DNA of 64,000 bases. Origin: Tenrec ecaudatus (Eukaryota; Chordata; Mammalia; Afrosoricida; Tenrecidae). Each line of letters begins with the position of its first letter. Within the stretch, counting starts at the first letter, position 1. The DNA lies in the NCBI RefSeq assembly GCF_050624435.1, contig NC_134539.1, positions 145,982,025 through 146,046,024 of the forward strand. The letters run 5' to 3'. Under the pieces are notes generated by a model. That model made no database searches and had not been told where the DNA came from. It saw nothing but the letters and a program-made list of their open reading frames with translations. The position numbers and the translations under genes were made by a program. Of this stretch, positions 12,167-24,298 are shown in pieces.

Positions 12167-12966
12167 CCTGGCGCCAGGGCAGAACTAGGCTGTGTGTAAC
12201 CAGATGCCGGAGCCTGAGTAGCATCCCCCTTTTGATTTTCACGATGCTGAAACCCAGATGTCTTGGTTTAGCCCCACGTGTGGTGCATGGAGGGAGCCCA
12301 GACTTTGCAGTCAGACAGACCTGGGTTCAAATTCAGATGCCACCATTTCCTGGCCAGCTCAGTGGCAACCGGTCCCCTCCAGTGGTGTGTGCTGAAATGT
12401 GGTCCCCCTTTTGCTACTGGGGGTCCAGGGAACCAACTGGCAGGGGCCGCACACAGTCTGGGAAGAGCAATGGGGTGCCCCATGGCCCTCACACAGCTCT
12501 GGTCTAGATGAGTGTTCCCCAGAATGGGCAACGCCACTCCCTGGCACACGTTGGAGCGACCCAGGGAGCCATGCAAAGCAGGCACCTCCATCCTGCCCTG
12601 GCATATGGACTACAGTATCTAATTTTGCGCAGGGAGCGACTGCTTTCTGAAAGGGGGCTGGCGGCTAAGCAAGTTTGAGAACCTTTGGAGAGGCATAGGT
12701 GGAAGGAGGCTTTGAAGCCTGGGTGACCCGGCAACCTGTGGATCCCCTCAATCACACCTCTGTCTCCCCTCCCCCAGTGAAATCAGGCACACACTCTGAC
12801 AAGGAAGTTTGCAGCACTTTAAGTCCTCATTTCCACCTCTTTGCCAAAGAAAGAATAATAATTGAGGGCAAGGAGATCTTGTCAATGGCTCCAGCAACGC
12901 CCCCCCCACACCCCCACCTTCCGCTGTTAAGCTGGCTCCTCCTCCCAGCAAGCTTAAAGGGAAGAG

Positions 12967-13110
12967 CTGACCTGTCCCATAGGGCTCAGAGGCTGTCAAT
13001 CCTTTATGGAAGCAGACTGCCAAGTCTCTCCCCATCAAAGCAGTTGGTGGGTTCGAACTGCCCACCTTTCAGTTAGCAGTCAAACGCTTAACCCACCGCG
13101 CCACTTAGGG
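12967..13110 (-). repeat. AfroSINE
   Basis: The minus strand reads gtggcgcggtgggttaagcg, then a standard B-box region (complement of ggtgggttcgaactgccc). It abuts the 3' end of the RTE LINE. Confidence 0.88.
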
Positions 13111-15405
13111 TCTTAGTTCTTGCGGCAGACCACGGAATATTCCGTTTTCTTCACCAACGTCCTAATCCAAAGGCTCTGATCCTTGGGTTTTCTGTATTCA
13201 TTGTCCAGGTTCCACACGCACGACGTGATTTTAGGTACCAGAGCTTGGGTCAGGCACGGCTTCGTCTGCAAAGTGACGTCTTTGTTTGGGGATATGCAAA
13301 GGAAGCCTTTTGCAAACGATTTGCCCAGTGCAATAGGGCATCTGATTCCTTGATTGCTGCTTCCCTGGGCAGGCCTGGTGGATCCACGTGAAATGGAATC
13401 CTTGACAACATCCGTCTTTTCTCCCTCATCATGACACTGCCTACTGGCCTGGGTGTGAGAATGCTTTGTTTTCTCTGCTTGAATGGTAAGCCATACTGCA
13501 GGCTGCACTCTGCATCGGCAAGTGCGTCCGGCAGGTCCCCTTGACGTTCAGCAAGCAAGGTTGTGTCATATGCATATCGAAGGCTGTTAATGAGTCTCTG
13601 TCCTTCATCTAGTCCAGCTGCCCGACTTATTGGCTCAGCATACAAATGGAGTAAGTCTGGTGAAAGAACACCTCCAGCCCGATACACACCTTTTCTGATT
13701 ATAAACCATGCATTACCCCCTTGTTCTGTTCTTGCGCAATTCCACACGAGCACAATGAAGTGTTCTGGAAGTCCCATTCCTTACCAGGCTGCCTATAGAT
13801 CCATAATTTGTCGACTGCCTTCACATTCTCAAGAAAGCACAAGTAAACATCTTTCTGGTGGTCTGTACTCTCAGCCAAGCTACTTCTAATATTAGCAATG
13901 ACTCCTTCATCCAATGTCCTCTTCTGACTCTGGCTTGGATTTCTGGTAGTCCCTTGTCAATGTATTACAGCAACCATTTAAATGTCATTTGTTATATTCA
14001 GCAAAATTTTACTTGTGGGTGATATTAATGGTATTGTTCCGTAATTTCTGCACCACCTTGTCTGCAATGGATACGGATCTGAATCTCGATTGGCAGGGAG
14101 CTGTCTTCCAAATTTCTCGACAGAAACAAATAAATGCTTCCAACCTTGTATCTGCTTATCGAAACATCTCAATTGGCTGTCTGTCCGTTCCTGGGGTCTT
14201 GCTTTATATACCAATGCCTTCAGTGTGGCGGGGACTACTTCCTTCGGGACCATTGGTTCTCGAGATAGCTGAACATCAAGCATACTTTTTATTACAGTGC
14301 CTTTGTGTATTCCCTCCCTCTTTTGATGCTTCCAGTGTCTTTCATTATTTTGCCCATTGAATCTTCAATATCACAATTCAAGGCTTGAGTTCCCTTCAGG
14401 TCTTTCAGCTTGAGAGGTGCTGAGCATGCCCATCTAGTTTGGTTTCCTAGCTCTGGGTCTTTGCACACTTCATTCCAATACCCTGGCTTTGTTTTCTCAT
14501 GCTTTGAAATCTGTTCAGTTCTTTTACTTCCCCATTTCTTTGAACTACTCCTCGTTCAAACGCATGTCTCAGAGTCTCTTCGAACATCCATTTCCGTCTG
14601 TTCTTCATTTCCTGTCTTCTTAATGAACTTTTGCTTTCTTCAAGTATGATGTGTTTGACGTCATCTCTTGGGTCATCTGGTCTTCAGTCAACAGTGTTCA
14701 CTGTATCAGAGCTTTAAATTCAGGTGGGATCTCCTTAAGGTCATACTTGGCTCTTGTGGGCTTGTTTTCATTTGCTTCAGCATTGACTTGAACTTGCATA
14801 TGAGCAGCTGATGATCTGTTCTGTAGTTGGCCCTTGACCTTGTTCTGATGATGATATTGAGTAAACTTTTCTGGTGTGTGATATTGTTTAACAACTTCCC
14901 CATCACCTTTATTGGAATGGATACAATATGGATACAAGTTATCCCTGTCACCTTTTTTGGGAATGGATACAAATCTGGATCGCTTCTAGTTGATTAAGGA
15001 CATATGCAGTCTATTTGATCCCCATATATTGCATCTGACAAGGTCCTTATGTGTTAAACAAACAAACTCGTTGCCAGCAAGTCCATTCCGACCCATAGCA
15101 ACCATGCACCCTCTCCTTCTGTATTGTCGCCATTGATGTTGTTGAAGAAAGATGTTTGCAACGAGTAAGTCATTGGCCTTGCAAAAGTGTAGCCTGCAGT
15201 CCCCTCTGTTGTTTCCATCACCAAGGCTATCTTTTCCAACTACCAAGCCTCCTTCTGGGTTTCCAACTTTTGCATTCCAGTTTCCAGTGATTATCGATGC
15301 ATCTTGATTGCTTGGTTGATCCAATCCGGACACGAGTGGGCGGAAGCCTTCCGTTTCTTCATCCATGGCATAGACAGTTGGTGTAGGGGTTAAGATGGAC
15401 AACAT
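13111..15405 (-). mobile_element. Decayed RTE-type (BovB-like) LINE, endonuclease and reverse transcriptase
   Basis: Broken minus-strand frames translate to RTE polyprotein pieces in the correct order. An APE-type endonuclease motif ITGNWNAKVGNPEGG and DHQLLICKFK lie near 14.8-15.3 kb, TIPLISPTSKILLNI near 14.0 kb, VIANIRSS and DVYLCFLENVKAVDKLW near 13.8-13.9 kb, and KGVYRAGGVLSPDLLHLYAE with LRYAYDTTLLAE (decayed active site, YAYD for YADD) near 13.6 kb. Several frameshifts and stops make it inactive. The exact ends are uncertain; a SINE is inserted at about 15,056. Confidence 0.88.
15056..15103 (-). repeat. AfroSINE 3' fragment inside the RTE LINE
   Basis: aacaaactcgttgccagcaa followed by gtccattccgacccatagca is the reversed SINE 3' part. 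It interrupts endonuclease-coding RTE sequence. Confidence 0.65.
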
Positions 15406-16146
15406 GTTTTAAGGAAACACAATTCAATTCAGAGCAAGCACCTGGAAGTGACCTGGCCCTGGAGGATGTCGGCATGCTGGGTGTAACTGGCTGGTACGGG
15501 AGTGGGCGGGGAGCTGGCTCTGGACCTGGTGAAAGGTCTGTTGACGTCTCCTTGATTGGCTGACTTGTTCCCTATTCATCCTGAAGAGGTAACTCAAAGG
15601 CTCCCTGACTAATTGCATGGTGGGTGGAGATCACAAGCCTTAGTGATAGCCTGCATGGAAAGACAAGTCAAGGTGTCCATCAGCGTCCTTCCTTGAGGGT
15701 CAAAGTCCCTCGTTTGCAGGAAGCCTGCCAGGGGAGCCTCCAGTCTCTGGAGCACGTTCAGTGCATGGAACGTTCCTCACGGCTTACCCCTATCTCACAT
15801 TACTCACCATTTCGGAAGTGGAGTCTACTTGTTATTTGCAACACGCCTTGAGCACTCTTGGAGAATGTTCCAGACTGGCATACCATTTTTGTTCTCATAA
15901 TCACCCTCAGAGATGGGCAGGGCAGGTCGAGGCATCTGGGTTGTGGAGGTAGGGGTGCTGAGTCACTTCATTGGTCAACAGTGGCGCGTGGAAGGGCTCG
16001 GGCCCCAGATTCTGTCTACCAAACCCTGTTACTGCACGAAGGTGGCTCCGGCTTGCCTCATGAGGTCACGGAGGAGGCCACCCTTCCTGTCTGTGCCAAC
16101 TCCCTTGTCCCTGTGTGGCTGGGAAGAACCTTTCAGGGCCAGGCTG
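15406..16146. other. Unique intergenic sequence
   Basis: No gene, RNA or repeat recognised. Confidence 0.5.
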
Positions 16147-16210
16147 TCATTTGTTGCGGTCAAGTCCATTCTGATTCGGGGCACAGGGTTTTCTGGGGAG
16201 CAAACTGTGG
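16147..16210 (-). repeat. AfroSINE fragment
   Basis: tgcggtcaagtccattctga and cacagggttttctggggag resemble the reversed SINE 3' half. Confidence 0.5.
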
Positions 16211-16347
16211 GGAGCTAACAACAATGGACATAAAAAATACGCTGTAGTCGGTTGTGGTGGTGATTGCACAAATCTTAGTATGATTGAGCGATTAACTGGT
16301 ATGATATGTCCAAATGCACATGCCAATAAAACTATTAAAAACAAATG
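16211..16347 (+). mobile_element. Probable L1 3' end
   Basis: gtggtgattgcacaaatctt, gcgattaactggtatgatat and a terminal aataaaactattaaaaac resemble the 3' end of older L1 copies with a poly(A) signal. Divergent and short. Confidence 0.45.
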
Positions 16348-16369
16348 AACAAGAGATGTTTCCCTCTAG

Positions 16370-16485
16370 ACGGGGTCCTTCTCACATCCAGAGGGGGACC
16401 CACCCTGCTTTGTAATGTAGGTACTCTGTGCTTAAATAAAACTTTCGCTGAGCTCCTGTAAAACAATTTTTTTTTAAAAAAAAAG
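16370..16485 (+). other. Possible LTR fragment or polyadenylated insert
   Basis: tgtgcttaaataaaactttc resembles the poly(A)-signal region of an LTR and is soon followed by a T8A10 stretch. This is only a resemblance; no matching second LTR or internal region is visible. Confidence 0.25.
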
Positions 16486-17290
16486 GAGAAGCAAAGGGCC
16501 AGACCTTTCTTCCGTGGTGCTCCTAAATGAGTTCAAACCACCTCCTGCCTCCAGGTCATCAATGAGAGCAAACTGTCCAGTCTCTGTAGTCCTGGAAATG
16601 GAGCTGGCCCATGCAGTCCTGCTTTGGGGGTCTCTTTGTCATTTCTGGATCCTTCCTGGGCACTGATCCCTTGCCAGGCCTGGCTGAGACCAATGCCCAT
16701 CATGGGGTGTCCAGTGTAGCAGGCACCCTTGGCACTCTGCCATCCCACCTGCACCCCTTGAGAGGCCTGGTTCTGCCCGAGTTCCCTCTGGCTCTGTAGA
16801 GGCTGCTAGAAGCTGCTGCACGTGCACGCTCAGAAAGCAGGAAGCATCCCCTTGTCCCCCACTACCCCCCCTCACCCCCCGGACATGCACTTGAACATAA
16901 ATGATCCAGCTCCCTGTCTCAGGTTACCTGGAGGTTGAACCACAGTCTCCCTCTGTGGACCTGTGGGCGGGATGGTGCTTAATCACATGCCCTTTCTTGG
17001 CTTCAGAGCGAGTGTACTTGTCCACGGACTCTGGGCAACCCCGTGCCAGGTGGGCCAAAATACCACCCAGCCCTGGGCCATCTCCATGCACGGCCCTGAT
17101 CCTCAGGCTTTTTCTGATTTCCAAAAGTAGGTGGCCAGGCCATTCTCTTCCGGGTTTCTCAGTCTGGAAGCTCTGCCAAAACTGGTTCAATATCTCTGAC
17201 AGATGGGCAGCGACTGGGTATGCAGGTGCCTTGAGCGGGAGGCAAGCCTGGCACCCTCCCATGACTTTTTCTTTCTCTCTCCCTACCTCA

Positions 17291-17372
17291 GGGTTGGTTC
17301 CTACTCACAGCAACCCCAGAGGACAGGCAGGACTGAGACTGTAACTCTTTATAGGAGTAGACAGCCCCGTGC
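17291..17372 (-). repeat. AfroSINE 3' fragment
   Basis: gttggttcctactcacagca and gtaactctttataggagtag are the reversed SINE tail and body. Confidence 0.75.
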
Positions 17373-18540
17373 TGATCGCGGTCCCGCTCTGACCACGACA
17401 CGTCCACATTGGTGTCAAAACCTGTCAGAAATCGAGAGGAACCAACCATGGGGAACTCCCTGGCGCACTCTGCTCCCCAGTTGTACCTTCTGAGCAATGT
17501 TCGCACCCTTGGTCTGGCGCCAATGGCTAACACCCTTAGCAGCAGAGGCTGTGCTGTGCTAGAAAGGCCTGGCTGCCTACTTCTGGAAAACCAGCCTCTG
17601 TAAGCCCAATGGATACAGTTCTATTCTGACACCCACAGTTTGGGTTTGGGGCTTCTCATGAGCCTCAGCTGATGTTAGGACATCTTGGTCCACGTTGCTC
17701 CTGGACTCTGTGGGCAGGGACACTGGCCCCTCTGTGTGACTTGCGAGTCTCTGGAGCCGAGCCCTGGGATTTGCATTTGGGGGACCCTCCCCCCGGGTTC
17801 CTGAGGGGGGCAGCAGGTGCAGGCTTCAGACCCCATGGGCCGGGCCAGACATAAGGCGCTCACTCCGTGGCTTTCAGCACCATATCCTTGTTTGTTATAA
17901 ACTTTAGGTCACATTTGCAACGTGAGGCACAAGCCCTGTGGGGTGGGGGAGGGGGGTGCAGGCAAGTATCCCCAAACCAGAAAATTTTGTTTCCCTGCAG
18001 GTTGAGAACTGGGAGCCTTCCCCAAGGAGCCATGCTGGCCACTGTCCCCTGATTCTCTAGGACTGGCAAGCGGGGTGTGTGCCCACTCTCTCCTGAATGG
18101 AAGGATGGCGTTATTTGGTGCTGTCCTATCAGAAATACCACAACCCGGTAGTTTGAACAGATACATTTGTGTCCTTTCACAGGTCAGGAAACCAGAAGTC
18201 CAAATGCAGGGTGCTGCTTCTATCCAGAGGCTTTCTTCTGTCTGCTCTGGGGGAAGGGTCTTGTCTCCAGGGCTCCTTGGACATTCTCTAGGTGGCATCC
18301 ATTTCCCTCTAGTCTAGGAGGTTGCCAGCACAGGGGCCCTGGGTCCAAATGATCCACCCCGCTCGTGTCTCCTCTCTTGGTGGTTCCGAGGTCCCTCTTG
18401 CTTGCCTAATCTCATTTCTGTTTTCAGTACCCACTGGAAGCAGCAACCAATAAACAAAATAGCCTATTGCATTGGGGAAAATCTGCTGCTCACTACCCCT
18501 GTAACGTGTTAAAGAGCACAAGATACCACCTTAAGAGCTG
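17373..18540. other. Unique intergenic sequence
   Basis: No supported gene or repeat. A G-rich patch (ggggtgggggaggggggtgc) lies at 17,939-17,958. Confidence 0.5.
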
Positions 18541-19205
18541 AGGAGTACCTGGCAGATGACCTCACCATGCTTCTGAAAGCGAGGGCTGGGAGTATTTGCT
18601 GATGAAGATCTAAGACCACATCTTCAGTCGGGATTACAGCTCAATATAAAGAAAACCCCAGTCCTCACAACTGGGCCATTAGACAGCATCCTAATAAACA
18701 GGGAAGTTATCGAGGATTTTATTTTACTGGGATCCATCATCGATCCTCATGAAGCAGCAGTCAAGAAACCAGACAGTGACCATACAGCACGGGGCAGACA
18801 GGCTCCTCCTTTTAGTGTTGAAGAGCACGCAGGCATCTTCGAAGGCAAAGGTGCACTTGACCTAAGCCATGCAGGTGCGAGCTGAGTAATGAAGGAGGAA
18901 GCCGGAAGAAGAGTTGATCCTACGAATTCTGGTGTTGGTGAAGAATACTGCCTGGACTGTGGACGCCAAGGAGAACAGATCTGCCTGGGAAGAAGCACAG
19001 TCAGAAGAATTCTTGGAAGTGAGGGTGGCGAGACCGTCTCCGGTTCTTTGGACCAGGCCTGGGAGAAAGACATCATGCTTGGTAGAGAGTCAGTGGAATG
19101 AGGAAGACCCTTAACCAGATGGACTGGCATAGGGCTCTGGCCACCGGGCTTTAACCATGGCAATGATTGTGAGGAGGGCCGAGTTTCAGTCTGTTGTCCT
19201 GGGGG
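18541..19205 (+). mobile_element. RTE-type LINE 3' end
   Basis: It opens with a reverse transcriptase active-site relic, YLADDLTML (tacctggcagatgacctcac), and continues with the typical RTE order: taaagaaaaccccagtcctc, tttattttactgggatccat, aagcagcagtcaagaaacc, gaacagatctgcctgggaag, gggagaaagacatcatgctt, and the terminal caatgattgtgaggagggc. Frames are broken. Confidence 0.88.
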
Positions 19206-20849
19206 ACCGGCTGGAGCGCACCTCCCAGGAGTATCTCATAATCTCCCCAGCCAGGTGGATTCGAGCACCTTGTGTCTAATCACCATTATTGCTGCGTTAA
19301 CCTCACAGAGCATAGCATACACAGGAGAATGACATCGGATCGCAAAATGGAGGACCATTTCAGAACGCTCATGGCCTGCCCACGTGGGCACATACTTGGG
19401 GGCAGAGGGCACAGCAAAATCCATAACAAGGTGAGAAAGGACTTAAGCGCTCCGCCCGCTCCCATCCGCACCCTGGCTGGGGCGCAGTGTTCAGCGCCTC
19501 CTGGGACCTCAGACTCCCCGGTGGCGCCATCCGCCGTCCCTCCCAGCGCCTGCGGCACATTGGCCTTGGACTTGCTGCCTCTGCCAGCAGCCAGAGCCGT
19601 CTTTGCCAGGAACTTTTAACTGGGGTCCCTCCGCCAAGGCTGCGTAGACTCCTGTGGGTGTGGGGGACGAGAGGGAAGCTCGGTAGCTTCTTCATGCCAT
19701 TGGGGCCGGTGACAGGCCATCTTCCTTGAAGGACCCAGCCCCTCTCTGCTGTTCCCGGGGCCTTGAAGCCCCCCACCCCACCCCCACTCCAGGGCCACAG
19801 GGCAGGCTTCAAGGGGCAGGGGCCCAGCGAGTCCTCCGCGGGCCCAGCAGAGAGAGAGCTTTGGGGACGGGAGCGCAAGAAGAGTTAAGTTCTGGGCTGT
19901 CTTTTCAGAGTTCAGCTCCTCTATTTCCTGTTGATGACATTATTGACTTCCTACAACCATTGACACATGTTGCTTTCATCTGTTTCGTTTCAAGACATGA
20001 GTACACTCGCTGGAAACTATGCTTAATAGCTAAACTCAAAACAGTTGCGTTTCCTTCCCTCTGACTCTGCTGGTATGCGGCATTCTCCGGTGGATTGGCT
20101 CTTTGGGGTGATGGGATTGCTTTTTCTGCGTGTTTTCCAGGCACCACTTTTAACCAGGCAAAGAGAAGGCCGGGCCTCACTGGGCCCATCTAACCGGTAT
20201 GGGTCATTTCACTTCTTGGGGGTAGGGGTACTGATGGCTCATCCAATGCACCTCGTGGTGGCCAACAGCACCCTTGGTGCCCTCGTCCTTACCAGCCCCT
20301 TCCAGGGCCTCTCGGGTCCTGGCCTAGCTACAGGAGGTGCACATGGGTTCTCCCGGATGTTCTGTGTCCTTGGGCCTGAACCCACCCTGGCCTGCGGCAG
20401 CGGTGGCGCCCACAACTCATGCCTTGGATCTTTGGAACAGAGAGGTGAGCTTGGCAGTCCTGGCCCAAGGACTCTGGGGCACAGACAGGCCTGGCTGCTT
20501 GTGGAGGGATGCGGGCCAAGCTCCCCATGGCCAGGGCGCCGATGGAAAGCGGCGTGGGATGCAGGCCAGCCTCATCTGGTTGGAATTGGGCTTGACACGT
20601 GTTTCCAAACCTGCTCACAGCTCTGTGGCCACAGCCACTCATTCTTCCCTGGGCCAGGACAGCACCGCCTGTTGACACAGTCTGTAAAGTGAGCCATCTG
20701 TTTGCTCACGGAAGGGTCGGATAGGGGGCCACCCTCTCAGTCCCCACGAGGGAGGGAAGCCACAGGAGGGAGAGGGAGCCAGTCACAGCCTGGTCCCCAA
20801 GGTGAAGGGACACGGGCGTCTATAGAGGGCACTTCTTGGATACGCCCAG
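19206..20849. other. Unique intergenic sequence
   Basis: No supported gene. An AT-richer block at 19,910-20,060 (tgatgacattattgacttcc and neighbours) stands out from GC-rich flanks and may be a conserved non-coding element, but this needs an alignment. Confidence 0.45.
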
Positions 20850-21040
20850 GTGTCCCTGGGTGGCACCAAGGGTCAATTGCTCAGTTATGAGCCACAAGGC
20901 TGGTGGTTCAAGTGTAACTGGAGTTGCTGTGGAAGAAAGGTCTGGTGATCTGCTTCCAAAGACCAGCCATGGAAAACCCAATGAAGTACAGGTCTGCTCC
21001 CACCCACCTGGTCACCAGGGGCTGGAGCTGACTCAGTGAC
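20850..21040 (+). repeat. AfroSINE
   Basis: aaggctggtggttcaagtgt (B-box region), gaagaaaggtctggtgatct and the tail ggctggagctgactcagtga are present in order. Confidence 0.8.
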
Positions 21041-21104
21041 CGCCAGGCTGTGGGCTCTTGGCTGTGGACATGTTCAGGTTTAATCCTCACCTTGTTGATG
21101 ATGT

Positions 21105-21175
21105 TGTCCTCTGGCCCATTGACACCCTGTAGCTCAGAGCAGAGCTGCCCCACAGGGTTTCCTAGGCTGTCAGCA
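21105..21175 (-). repeat. AfroSINE fragment
   Basis: cattgacaccctgtagctca and gctgccccacagggtttcct match the reversed SINE 3' region. Divergent. Confidence 0.5.
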
Positions 21176-21767
21176 TTGTGGACCCAGATTGCCAGGTAAT
21201 GGGGGGCAGCAGGGGGTGGACTGTGGCACTGGAAGGGCAATTTCTACGTGGTGAGCCTGGGGGATGCGCCTTGATTTGAGGTCTCCATGCCTGCCCCCCA
21301 TCCCTGCAGCCTGGGGGCTCTGAGGAAGAACACACACACACACATTTGAGAGAGTGCCCCCTCCCCCTCCCCCACGAGGGGTTTTCAAGCAGGTCGGATG
21401 AAAGCCACCTAGAGCGGAGGGAGGTGAGCGTGTCTCTGTGCGTGTGAGCTGTGAGGAAACAACATCTGAGGCCCCTGGGCCGCCTCTTTCAAGTGGGCAG
21501 ATCTGGCCAAGTGCTGTGGTAGCAGGAAGTGTGGGGAACAAAAACCCGAGGGGAGAAGGCCAGGAGGAACCAGGAGGGGGGCGGGGGTGCTGGAAACACT
21601 GAAGGCGTCTTCTGGCCAGGAAATGGATGCCCCTCGTCTGTTCAGTCTTGGGAACAAAGGGCTGCTGGCGGAGGAAATGGACTTCAACTCCATAGAACTC
21701 AAGACATGTTCCCCCCCATTTTCTGACCTGGGGTTTCCAGGCTGCTGCTTCTCAGGGGGGAGGAGGA

Positions 21768-22185
21768 TGTGTGTGTGTGTGTGTGTGTTACGTAGGAAGC
21801 GTATGAATGTGTGTGTGTCTCTGTGAAATGTGTGGATGTGTGTGCACGTGAAGAAGGCGTATGTGGCCTGTGAGGGAGGGTTTCTTGGGGGGGGGTGAGG
21901 GGTTTGCCTGTCTGTGAGGTGTTTGCATGCAGGTGCACGTGTGTGCGTCAGTGTGTGAGAGGCCGTGTGTTTGTCTGTGAGCACGTGAGTCTGCGGGTGT
22001 GACAGTCTGTGTGGGAGTGTCTGCGTGCATGTGCATCTGTGTATGAGTGGGTGGGAGTGTGTGTGCGTGTGTCTGTGTGTCAATCTGTGGGTGACAGTGT
22101 GTGTGAGTGTGTGAGAGTGTATGTCTGAGAGTGGGTAAGTGTGTAAGTCTGTGTGCATGTGAGTGTGCATGCAAGTGTGAGGGAG

Positions 22186-22223
<38 letters not shown>

Positions 22224-22250
22224 TGTATGTCTGTGAGGGCGCGGTGTGAG
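21768..22250 (+). repeat. Degenerate GT-rich minisatellite
   Basis: Almost 500 bases of GTGT runs interspersed with gtctgtgagtg, gtgtgcatgtga and similar words. It is pure TG at 21,769-21,788 and 22,189-22,217. It creates long artefactual frames on the minus strand (His-Thr repeats). Confidence 0.93.
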
Positions 22251-22339
22251 AGCCCAAGGAGAGGGTGTGTGGGACAGTACAGAGACCCCGCTCCATGTGC
22301 AGCTGACCCCATGTTGGGGTGGCAAGAACGCCCCCTTTC

Positions 22340-22468
22340 CAGGGGGTGTTGGTGGCCCAGTGGTTAAATCACTCGGCTGCTAATGGACAGGTCAGTGGTG
22401 TGAACACTCCAACCCTCTTTGGGAGAAAGGGATGGCTGTTGACTTTCATGACGTCACAGCTTTTACAC
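22340..22468 (+). repeat. AfroSINE 5' part
   Basis: ggtggcccagtggttaaatc and cactcggctgctaatggaca are a near-consensus tRNA-derived head. The 3' half is lost. Confidence 0.85.
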
Positions 22469-23045
22469 AGACAGGAAGCCCAGAAGGACAGTCCTGCCCT
22501 GTCTTATGAGTTAAGTCGGGGGAAGAGAAGTTCCCAGCAGAGGGCCTGGTCTGTTTGCTGGGCTCTCCCACAGCCTCTGGCCCTCCTCCTTTCCTGCCCC
22601 CTCTGACTGGCCCACCTCTGAGGTCTTCCTCCCCCTGTGGACACTGCACCAATGATTTAAATATCAAGTCAAATCCATTCAAATAGGAGGACAAAGACAG
22701 ACAGGTGCTGAAATCAAAGCTGGCCCCCAGGGTCCTTGAAGCCCTTAGCACACAGGAAACTGTTAAGGCCCTAGCCTTGGTTGATGGCCCTTTTACTGCC
22801 CCTCAGCCCTGGGGCTTCAGACAGCATCCCGCTCCCTGAGGGAAGATGGCACCAAGAAGGGGATAAGGACCGGGCTGTGGCTGGTGGATGTGGCAATAGC
22901 CAGCCGGCTACCTTCCTGGGAAGTAGGCTGGTCAGCCGCCCCTGATTTGGCCCCAAAGCCCAGTTGGCATGATGCAGTTGGATTACCTTGACCTGGTCAG
23001 TTTCTGGGATCTGGTATACCCCTGAGGAAGATAATTACCCCAAAC
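22469..23045. other. Unique intergenic sequence
   Basis: Nothing recognised. Confidence 0.5.
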
Positions 23046-23216
23046 AAGACACAAAAACCCACTCACTGCCATCCAATGGATGCGACTCCTAGCAACCCTA
23101 TAGGACAGGGTAGAACTGCCTCTGTGAGCTTCTGTGACTTTACAGGAATAGAAAGCCCCATCTGTCTATGGTGGTTTCAAACTGCTGGCCTTGCATTAGC
23201 AGTCATCAGGGCTCCT
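23046..23216 (-). repeat. AfroSINE, near full length
   Basis: On the + strand it reads aaaacccactcactgccatc, gcgactcctagcaaccctat, agggtagaactgcctctgtg and ends catcagggctcc, the reversed element with its tRNA-like head on the right. Confidence 0.9.
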
Positions 23217-23362
23217 TCAGTCATTTTTCATCTTTCTCTCTGCACTGGCAACTGTGGTTGGAAACGTTACCTTGAGACACCCCTCCTCCCCACCGCTGCC
23301 ACCTGAGCCCACATGGTGCCCCAGCTGGGCATGTAGGAGCCAATCGAGGGTGAGGGAGATAT

Positions 23363-23577
23363 GAAAATAATAATAATTTATCATTTATTGAGGGGGGGAG
23401 AGAGGGTGGGAGGGAAGGTAAAAAAGAGGAGCTGATACCAAGGGTTCAAATCCAATGTAACTATTTAGAAAATCATGATGGCACCATATGAATACATATG
23501 CTTGATACAATTGATGTATGGATTCTTGGAAGAGCTGGAAGAGCCCCCAATAAAATGATCTTGGAAAAAAAAAAAAA
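23363..23577 (+). mobile_element. Lineage-style L1 3' end with poly(A) tail
   Basis: It holds gcttgatacaattgatgtat, then gagcccccaataaaatgatc (poly(A) signal) and A13. This is the sense version of the element present reversed at 25.4, 27.7, 31.7, 36.1, 36.8 and 41.3 kb. Confidence 0.85.
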
Positions 23578-24298
23578 GAATACTGCTACGAAATCAAAGC
23601 AACGTTCAGTCAACAGACAGAGCGGCTGCTGTCCCACCCGTCCTTGCTTGAGTCCACCACGCCTCTGGAAGGCGGTGTTTGCCTCGCCCTCGCCCTTCCC
23701 AGAAAGACTCTGAGCCCTTTGAGTTATACCACCTGCTCAACATGACAGTTCGGGGCATCGTTGAGGGACTCAAATCATATTCCTTTCAAAGGGGCAAGCC
23801 CGAGCCTGCCGGCGGATGGGGTTCCCAGTGCAATGCTCATAGGACGGATGAGCAGGATCATCATCTGGATTGGAAAATGTCCTCACCCGGGGCAACATTC
23901 CTGGACTTCTGCTCACCAATGCAGTTTTCAATGAAAAAAACGTTTTTTGTTTTTTCGAATAAGCCCCCTGTGTTCCATGGCCTTCTAGAAAACTGGTCAA
24001 AATTTACCTGCTTTAGGATCCCCACCAAACAGTCGTCATAACATGAACTGACCTGAGCTGTCCGCTTTCAATTTAATTGGCCCAGCTCATTCCCTGGGAA
24101 GCCGCTCCCTTCCCTGGACTTTTTTTTGGGGGAAGACACCCTCACAAGCTTATGACAGGTGTCTTACGGAGCGAGCGTGTCTCTAGCCACCCACGGACTG
24201 CTGAGACAAGCTCAGACATGTTTGATTTGGAACGAACTCAGGTACATGTGCTAAGTTGGAATCTTAGGAGACATACCTTTTGACTTACCCTTACGTAC
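23578..24298. other. Unique intergenic sequence
   Basis: Nothing recognised; reading frames are short. Confidence 0.45.

Larger units (their letters stand above)
6456..12966. other. 6.5 kb intergenic stretch without recognised retrotransposons
   Basis: I see no SINE or LINE here, unlike the rest of the intergenic DNA. It contains simple repeats (7,489, 8,692, 8,978 and 12,139), AT-rich unique blocks (7,632-7,735 and 9,586-9,620) and a consensus TCF motif at 10,265. No exon is apparent. Confidence 0.5.

Noticed and set aside
13250-13777. 175-codon minus-strand frame as a host gene
   Set aside because: It is a relic of RTE reverse transcriptase with a damaged active site and frameshifts around it.
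16370-16485. Full LTR retrotransposon
   Set aside because: Only one short LTR-like patch, no second LTR, no internal coding region.
21409-22296. 295-codon minus-strand open frame
   Set aside because: Mostly His-Thr repeats produced by the GT-rich minisatellite.
22448-22456. CRE-like TGACGTCA motif
   Set aside because: It lies at the decayed end of a SINE and is a short motif likely by chance.
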